This document shows positions 57,430 through 64,000 of a stretch of DNA of 64,000 nt, piece after piece. Made by a program: the position numbers and the translations under genes. The number at the start of each line of letters is the position of its first letter. The first letter of the stretch is position 1. The notes below the pieces were generated by a model. It had not been told where the DNA came from and ran no database searches. It worked only from the letters and a program-made list of their open reading frames with translations. Source of the stretch: Sipunculus nudus. Lineage: Eukaryota; Annelida; Sipuncula; Golfingiida; Sipunculidae. The DNA is taken from NCBI GenBank assembly GCA_026874595.1, contig CM049318.1, positions 20,373,456 to 20,437,455 of the forward strand. The letters are read 5' to 3'.

Positions 57430-57533
57430 ATTGTCAACAAAAGCACATGTTGACCTGTCATTGCAGGTTGAAAGGTCATCATACGGGTTCCCGGAGCTCC
57501 GGATCACGTGACCAGCCTCGACGAGCCGCCGCC
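57430..57533 (+). promoter_or_regulatory. Probable promoter/5' UTR of ATP synthase beta
   Basis: A GC-rich stretch directly upstream of the start codon. It contains a perfect E-box CACGTG (57,505-57,510) and two AGGTCA-type half-sites (TGACCT at 57,451, AGGTCA at 57,473). No TATA box. E-boxes are known in mammalian ATP synthase promoters; relevance here is inference. Confidence 0.4.
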
Positions 57534-57651
57534 ATGATGCACGCAATGAAGAGGTGCTGTCCCGGAGCACTCAAGGCTGCAAAGCCAGCCTTGTTGCCCC
57601 AGACGGCTACAAGCACAGCAGCAAGAACATGCAGTGCCATCGTTTCATCAC
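57534..57651 (+). CDS. ATP5F1B: Mitochondrial ATP synthase subunit beta, exon 1 (targeting peptide)
   Basis: The ATG is in a strong context (GCCGCCATGATG), with a second ATG following at once. It encodes 39 residues, MMHAMKRCCPGALKAAKPAL onward, then TAARTCSAIVSS: basic, Ala/Ser-rich, without acidic residues, as a mitochondrial presequence should be. The donor is C|GTGAGC; one base is carried to exon 2, making Arg. The presequence itself is not conserved between phyla, so the identification rests on exons 2 and 3. Beta is the catalytic subunit of F1, in the mitochondrial matrix. Confidence 0.85.
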
Positions 57652-58312
57652 GTGAGCAGAATTTCATATTCCAATTATCTTTAATTTTTCAGTAATGGCC
57701 AATTCAAGGGGCCGGTTTCAGTGGACCCCCGTTGCCACATGTTGTCGGCCAAGGTCACCCGGCATGATCGGGTTCATTACATCTAAGATATCCCCTGATC
57801 AAAGTTTAAAGCTTTTAAATAAAGAAACGGATAAAATAAGCTTTAGTTTCATATGTTTTTATGCAAAATATTTATTAGCTCTAGCTTTTTAGAGGCTTAG
57901 ACACTTCGACAGTCTTCAAGACAGAGGGTTGACACTGGAGCGTCCTTGACTGGTCATATCAAGTGAAAACTGACGTTTCTGTCATACGAGTGGCAAAATA
58001 TAACCAATAGGGGGGTAAAACGAAAGCTCAATATTTTCCTAAATGACATGCCACTTGATTTTCTTCCAAATTCTGAATGTTACCACACTATTTATTGTCT
58101 TAAATTCTTTCATACGAGAATAGCAGTGAATGGGCAAATTTATGGGAGCGACTATAGAATCTGTCCTACCGGTTTAGGGACAAAACGAACTCTTTCACCT
58201 TACCTCCTACCAATTCCCCTCCCAAGCATTTCTCAGACTCAGTTTCAATTTCTCTGCCTGTCTGAAAGTCTTATTTACATTGGTAACACATGATACAACT
58301 ATAAACTGATCT

Positions 58313-58386
58313 GGCACTACCTGGGTTTGAACCTTCACACTCATGAATTATGACACTACACTCTAACCATCTGAGCTAACTTGCTG
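58313..58386 (-). mobile_element. tRNA-derived sequence (Ile-like), degenerate
   Basis: Minus strand: TTAGCTCAGATGGTTAGAG (A box, 58,379-58,361) and GGTTCAAACCC (B box, 58,333-58,323) with tRNA spacing and overall similarity to tRNA-Ile. The acceptor arms do not pair, so it is a SINE head or tRNA pseudogene. Confidence 0.55.
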
Positions 58387-58493
58387 AGATACCAAACTGG
58401 GGTTTCCTGATCATTATAACTCTGTTTTACAGTAGCGCCACCTGACGGTCAATTGTGAAATTAATGTTTTGGTCGAGAAATATTTTTTTTTAT

Positions 58494-58606
58494 TGGGGGC
58501 CGCGCCCCCAAAACCCCCGCTTTGGTTAGTAACCCAGGTTTAATGAATCAACATATATATTTATTTTAAATTGGGGGCCGCGCCCCCGAATCCCCGCTTG
58601 GCGTTA
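58494..58606. repeat. Two copies of a GGGGGCCGCGCCCCC hairpin
   Basis: TTGGGGGCCGCGCCCCC occurs at about 58,493 and 58,573, each followed by a CCCCCGC or CCCCGCTT stretch, in an AT-rich intron. Confidence 0.85.
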
Positions 58607-59725
58607 AAAGTAAGGATGACATATAGGGAGATGGAGGAAAAATCTTAGAAACAATATTTTATGGAACACTGCAAAAATGGAGGACATGCTGTGAAATGTG
58701 TTAGAATGAGACAGTGTTAATGAAGGAAATATTGATACACCAGGGAAAAAAAACAAGTTCTATAGAGATAGGAATCATACATGCATATCTTATAGGAGTG
58801 GTACATGCAGGTTTTGTCACAACTGAGGTGCCCTGAGAATCATAGTTTGACAGGCACGGTAGGACGGATTCTATAGTTTGGCCAATTTATGTATTCCAGT
58901 CAAATTTGTACAAATTGTTGACTTGTTTGCAGTTAACTGCATTACATGCGGCGAAATCCAGGAACCTGGATACTGCAGCATAAAAAGCTTCAGAGTAAAC
59001 TAAACTTAAAACCCTTGTTGGGGAAAAAAAATTGTGTAATTTCAAATATTGTCTTTATGACAAAGAAACTTAGGTAATCTAAGGAAGATATAGTACTTTA
59101 TTCAAATAACCAAAAAAAATTCAGCTAAATACTGTTTTTGTATGTAAACAAGACTCAGTTTTAAAACTTTGCAACCCTGGCGCTGGAAACTCAGAATCTG
59201 AAACAATCCAGATATGCTGTGACGTTTGAAACCATATAATTTGTCTGAATTGATAAGGTTATTACTTCTATTTGCATAGAGATTATGTTATGACAGTCCA
59301 ATTCCATGAATCCATCATTTTATCAGATATTAAGACAATTTCTAAAAAAAAGCCCCTGTCATTACGGCAAACCAGAAGACATCAATTTTATATATTTTGG
59401 ATGTCCTCTTGTGAAGAAACCTGCTGAACCATACTATTACAAATTGTTCCCATTGCATCTCCTTGACACTGACATTCAGTCAGCCATGTGCTGGACCTTT
59501 TGTTTTAACCTTGCATGTGTTAGTAATGATTTACCACGTTTCCTATAATTTACAAAAGATAAAATAGAAAGGATAGATTTTTATGGGTGACAATAGACTC
59601 TTGTTGAGAAATATAGGAATTTTCTTCTGAAAACCTTGTCTTACTTTCTGTGGGATGTATCATTTGATAAATTAATACAGGCTTTTGTTGTAAGAATTAG
59701 AAGCATATTTCCATATCTTTCACAG

Positions 59726-59902
59726 GTCGCAGCTATGCAGCAGAAGCTGCGGCAAAACCAGCCAATGCCTCAGGACGTGTGGTTGCTGTTATCGGTGCTG
59801 TGGTGGACGTACAGTTTGATGATGAACTGCCCCCAATCCTTAACGCCCTTGAAGTTGAGGGCAGAAAACCAAGGCTGATTCTTGAGGTGGCTCAGCATTT
59901 AG
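59726..59902 (+). CDS. ATP5F1B: Mitochondrial ATP synthase subunit beta, exon 2
   Basis: Follows TCTTTCACAG. Two bases complete Arg, then [20 protein letters not shown] begins the mature protein; a likely processing site is just after the Arg-Arg-Ser. The following [20 protein letters not shown] and LEVEG...LILEVAQHL are hallmarks of the N-terminal beta-barrel of F1 beta, near-identical to animal homologues. The exon ends TTA G|GTATGT, passing one base. Confidence 0.97.
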
Positions 59903-60164
59903 GTATGTGAATGACCTATGTCGCTTATAAACACTGAAAATATTTTGAAGGTTTCAGCGTGCTATCCTTTTATTCCTTAAGTAAACAGTTGTAAAAGTGT
60001 CATAGTTTTCTGTGTGCTTTTAATGATCTACAAAATGTTAGTTATTTTTCTTGAACAGGGTCAGTATACTTTGTTTCACAACCACAATATCATCCATTTG
60101 ATATTTATGCCCATGATGCCGAATATAGCTCCTTTGTCAAACTTTGTAAAAATATGGCGGTTAT

Positions 60165-60965
60165 GAAATTAGAAGTGGCTAAACAGCTGGCAGGGTGCTG
60201 GCCGTTTAGTCCATAGGCTAGCAGATAAATAACCAGCAGAGAAAATTTACCTTGCCAGCAGTCTAGCCAACAGGCTAAACTTTCGGCAAATTAATGCATG
60301 CTCTAGTTCAGAGTTTCTGTGTGATACTCCATACTTTCCAATATTATTCTGACAATGAGTTGACAATATAGTGCTGACTTCCTAAATTAGTTATTTGCTG
60401 GTCTAGATGTAATAAATATATTGAAGAGTTATTAAAAGAGCATGCTGATGACAAAAAAACTTGCATAACCGGGTAACCAGGTTAATACGATCCAAATGGC
60501 AGAAACTGCAAGTAACATGGGGATGCATCTCGAAACTGTGTCGCTCACAGGATCGGGTTCGGCCCTGGAATGGCATGGCTGAGTCTGCGCTGCTGGGATC
60601 GTAAGAGGGAATGTGGGTTGATTCTGCCTTTGCGGCTGTGGATGCTGTAGCTTTCCTAAAAGTCACCGGCTCGGGATGTACGGTGGCAGCCTATTGCAGC
60701 TCTTTGCTTGGCTTGGTGTGGCATCGCATTTGTTGGCTCAGAGAACATGCTTAAGGAGCGCGCAAGGCTGAGGTTTTGACCACAGCAACCTATAGCCTAT
60801 AGATACTCAAAGTATTGAGTATCACGCTGAAACTCGGCAATAGAGCATGCATTCATTTGCTGGCAGTCTACTGCAAGGTCAATTTTACCTGCCAGCTGTT
60901 TAGCCAGTGGACTAAACTGCCTGCACCCTGCGGGCATTTTAGCCACTTCCTATGAAATTATGCAG
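60165..60965. mobile_element. Element with ~130-bp terminal inverted repeats
   Basis: The left arm (GAAGTGGCTAAACAGCTGGC..., to GCATGCTCTA at about 60,304) is the imperfect reverse complement of the right arm (from AGAGCATGCATTC at about 60,840 to TTTAGCCACTTC at about 60,950). Between them is an inverted copy of the 405-bp insert of 34,971-35,375 (about 60,439-60,795). No transposase. Confidence 0.75.
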
Positions 60966-61107
60966 CGCCTTATGGATGGGTAATTATGAACAGACTAAAA
61001 CTCTAATTTCTTAAACTTATTCTTTCTTGGTGAAAAATGTTTAAATACTTGTAAATCCTAGCTGTGCCAATATTTACTCTTTTCATTGCAAAAAAAGTTG
61101 TCAACTC

Positions 61108-61630
61108 TTTATGCCCGTCATATGACAGGAGTTTTATGTTATACCCACTGTCTGTCTGTTAACTTTTAGTGTCACCACAGTAACTTTCCGGGGCTTTGAT
61201 TTATTTTAGCAAAACTCACCATAAGTACTAACCAACAGATTGCCTTCCCCAAGTTCAATTATGGGCAACATCCTCCCATATTTAACAAGGTCACGGGTGA
61301 TTTGACTACTTTGTGGTGTCATTGCGATAATTTAAGAAGAATATGAAGGATTTTGATAAAACTCGTCAGAAATGTTGATAGAATATTTCGAAAATATATC
61401 TTGAATTCCAGTGAAATCTATGCATAATTAATCAGGTCAGAGGTCACTGCACTTTGGAGGCACCTTTGTGACTTACCAAAAATCCTATGAATCAACATGA
61501 AACTCATTATACATATTTTCAATAGAGTTTTTCACCTGAATTACATTCTCATCAAATATGCATATTTAATGGGGTCAGAGGTTATCAGATACATGGCGGG
61601 CGTATTACACGTGTTTGCGTGCTCTTGTTG
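61108..61630 (+). mobile_element. Dispersed repeat family 3
   Basis: Opens near CCCGTCATATGACAGGAG and ends near GGCGGGCGTATTACACG. Part of it (TTAACTTTTAGTGTCAC and following) is shared with about 4,690-5,100. Non-coding. Confidence 0.45.
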
Positions 61631-62309
61631 ACAAACAGCAACTACAGTATTTGTTACAAATTTGTAAGAAAAATAATTTTGTCTTCACCAGTAATATCAG
61701 TTGCCATCTGCTAATGTAATAATGAGCAACCATCTTTCACAATATTTATATCATGATACCTGGTTTTTAGAGACCAGACATGATTATGATACTCTACTGG
61801 TAAAAATAATAAAATAAATTACAGCAACCTCATGCATTATTCTTTTCTCCTTTGCTGATGCAGATATGCACATCTTATCATGTTACTGTCAGTCACAGTT
61901 ATGAATCTGTTATATTCTTAGAAATACTTGGACATGTTTTGTGATTGCCATTGCCCCATTTACTCTTGCTGGATTTTGATTTGTTTTTTGTTTTAACAAG
62001 AAAAAAAAATTATAATGATATGATATTAAACTGCTTTACACTTGCAGAGCAGTGAGCCGACATGCATTAATTATATCCTTGTGCACAGCTTATAGTAAAT
62101 TCAAAGTAAGCATATAATCTACAGCTTGTGTAAATGATAAATCATTATAGCAGGTTACAGCTGACCAGAGGCTTTTGACTCTTGTAACAGATTTCTGATT
62201 ATGTAAAATAATGCTTTCTTTGCTATACTTAACATACTAAATGACAGGGCATTCCAGAAGCATAAATAAAGAGCCATGTTTGTTCATGCCATATTTGACT
62301 GGTTTGTAG

Positions 62310-62484
62310 GAGAAAACACAGTGCGTACCATTGCTATGGACGGAACAGAGGGTTTGGTGCGTGGCAATGTTGTGAGGGACACAGATGCACCAATCAGAAT
62401 CCCAGTGGGACCAGAAACATTGGGCAGAATCATGAATGTTATTGGTGAACCCATTGACGAGAGGGGTCCCATTCCAGCAAAGAG
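62310..62484 (+). CDS. ATP5F1B: Mitochondrial ATP synthase subunit beta, exon 3 (gene continues past window)
   Basis: Acceptor GGTTTGTAG. Gly completes across the junction, then [19 protein letters not shown] and the rest through [20 protein letters not shown] to RGPIPAKR, all strongly conserved F1 beta sequence leading into the nucleotide-binding domain. It ends AAGAG|GTAAGA, a near-consensus donor, two bases into a codon. The three exons give about 156 of the usual ~525 residues. The P-loop (GGAGVGKT in animal homologues) and catalytic residues lie in exons beyond 64,000. Confidence 0.97.
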
Positions 62485-64000
62485 GTAAGATACAGGAATA
62501 TGAGTTCAGCTAAGTCTCTAATTCTGCTAATACTTATTAAAAAAAATGGGAATCACCTGCAAAGTTTATATCAAAGATTGTGTAAATAAAGTATTTTTGG
62601 AGAAAGCTTTTAAAATGGTTATTTTCAGGGGAAATTTGAATATATGCCCAACTACCAGGATTTGCGAGTAGATATAAGGGAGTTCTGGTGAACTTTGCCC
62701 TGTGCCCCCCCCCCCCAAATTTCTGTCTTCTCTAACCTGTTTGAAAATTTAACTAATTTAAAGCTCAAGTTGTACCTTGGACTGTACAGTAACAGTTCAG
62801 GTGTAGAAATGTTGGCAAACTTTAATGCTAAGAACAGGGTTGGGTTTTATCCGGATAAAACTTGTTTAATCCAAGACAATGAATAAAACTTGGTTGTATC
62901 CAGTTTTATCCGGATTATACAGGATTAAACTGGATTTAACTAAGAATCACCTTGTAAACTCTAATTAAATTAACAAAAATGATAATCTGGATAAATAAGT
63001 TCAGAAGGTTTATTAATATAGTAATAATATATAAGTTATAATTATATCCAGTTGGAAATTTACTCCAGATTCATGTTTTACTACTCACTATTAGCTTATG
63101 CTCAACAGACCAGATTGAGGAGCTGTCCCTTTGTTTTCTTTGTTACTTTTCTGGCTGTTAGTCAATTTCTCAATAGGATGTATCTTTATAGCATCATCCT
63201 CGATCAGCCATCAAATATTTACTCATAGTCACAGGGCAGGCTTATAGGGTGGCCAATGGTCAACAATTAATTATAGAGACTCTGTGGAGGAGGATGCCTG
63301 AATGACTTTGATTCAATGGAGGTATCACCTCTCCGGCTGTCATGACTGGATGGTTGTCAAATGGTAGCCCACTGTTGCTGCTTGTATAAACATGCCTTTC
63401 CAATGGTCAAGGAATCACACTACTACATAACATTCAGAGAAACCAACTTGGGCAAGATAGCTTTTCAAGTGTTTTATTATTTTATCCTTTGCTTCTTGAA
63501 AGGACTTCCCCACAAAATTATTGACATAGTGACTAATGTCACTGTGTATCTTAAGTCGTTTATGCATTAAATGAATGGATTATGTACATCTCTCTCAGAT
63601 GAAGGAATAGATGCTTTTCTGTGAATATATATTCTAAAGTACCACTGATTGTGGAGTTTAACTAAAAATGTGTGAACTGCAGTTGTTTAGCTTTTTTATA
63701 TAATGTAATGTACAAAATAGGTGGTAATGTTTTAATAAGTCATACTTGAACTGACCTCACTGAAGAAGAGAAATAGTTTAAAGCTTCAAAATTATTATTA
63801 CAATCATAGCATGACTATCTGTGACAAAAATAACGAGTTTTTTGTATTAATATATAGTCACATAATAATCCAGTTAACTAGACATCAGGGATGTGCTCAG
63901 AATAATTTGAGTGCCGGGCGGGCCGGCCGCGCACGTGAAATGGGGGGGGGGGCACGGGATATTTAAAGTTAAACTTTCACTTTTTATAGAAGTGATATTT
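62485..64000 (+). other. ATP5F1B intron 3 (start), no exon seen
   Basis: No further beta-subunit sequence appears before the window ends. Contains a poly-C run at about 62,706, a TTTTATCCGGAT-repeated patch at about 62,845-62,945, and a GC-rich patch with poly-G at about 63,912-63,953. Confidence 0.7.

Larger units (their letters stand above)
57652..59725 (+). other. ATP5F1B intron 1
   Basis: 2,074 bp, GTGAGC to TTTCACAG. Holds a minus-strand tRNA-derived repeat at 58,313-58,386, two GC-rich hairpin repeats near 58,494 and 58,573, and no other gene. Confidence 0.8.
59903..62309 (+). other. ATP5F1B intron 2
   Basis: 2,407 bp, GTATGT to GTTTGTAG. It holds a TIR element at 60,165-60,965 that encloses a copy of the 405-bp insert, and a family 3 repeat at 61,108-61,630. 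No gene. Confidence 0.8.

Noticed and set aside
58313-58386. Functional tRNA-Ile on the minus strand
   Set aside because: A and B boxes are good but the acceptor stem does not pair; treated as tRNA-derived repeat.
63361-63570. 69-codon frame as a further ATP5F1B exon
   Set aside because: No similarity to F1 beta sequence that should follow exon 3.

Overview
This is AT-rich, intron-containing, repeat-dense nuclear DNA of an animal, most likely a marine invertebrate and probably a bivalve mollusc. The basis is a spliced mitochondrial ATP synthase beta gene, long introns with GT-AG junctions, LINE, SINE, MITE and foldback elements, and several dispersed repeat families that open with a short hairpin followed by runs such as GTCCGTC, as is common in mollusc genomes. 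The species assignment is inference; no search was possible.

Layout. (1) Positions 1-14,540 and 19,397-40,590 hold two tandem, same-strand copies (A and B) of one unrecognised gene. Copy A is cut at its 5' end by the window. Copy B opens at 19,397 with a 154-codon first exon carrying a ZAD-like Cys2...Cys2 module. Five coding exons of copy B chain together in one open frame of about 451 codons, with matching splice phases. The third of these (26,028-26,273) is intact in B but stop-ridden and without its acceptor in A (431-682). The last exon of both copies carries a two-fold internal repeat with SUMO-consensus-like IKxE motifs. Copy B is longer mainly because of transposon insertions. (2) Between and inside the copies lie tandem arrays built around the palindrome GGTGGCGCCACC, a foldback element with a nested insertion (14,688-16,936), a decayed DNA-transposase-like gene (10,340-12,988), pogo-like MITEs, an LTR-like block, and a perfect 48-bp palindrome present only in copy B.

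(3) Positions 40,590-51,850 have low gene content: a diverged reversed copy of the GGTGGCGCCACC array, a MITE, many AT and ATT microsatellites, a tRNA-derived SINE, and a small possible gene at 50,681. (4) Positions 51,860-54,700 hold a LINE with intact ORF1, a 727-bp tandem duplication at its 5' end and a broken endonuclease domain. It is followed by a dense array of AACCAA/TTGGTT inverted motifs interrupted by a SINE. (5) Positions 57,534-62,484 hold the first three coding exons of mitochondrial ATP synthase subunit beta, about 156 residues. The catalytic P-loop exons lie beyond the window.

Nothing here looks like a bacterial-style operon or defence system. The most interesting items are the asymmetrically decaying tandem gene pair, the GGTGGCGCCACC repeat superfamily, and a 405-bp element with an 11-bp target duplication that recurs inverted in an ATP synthase intron.
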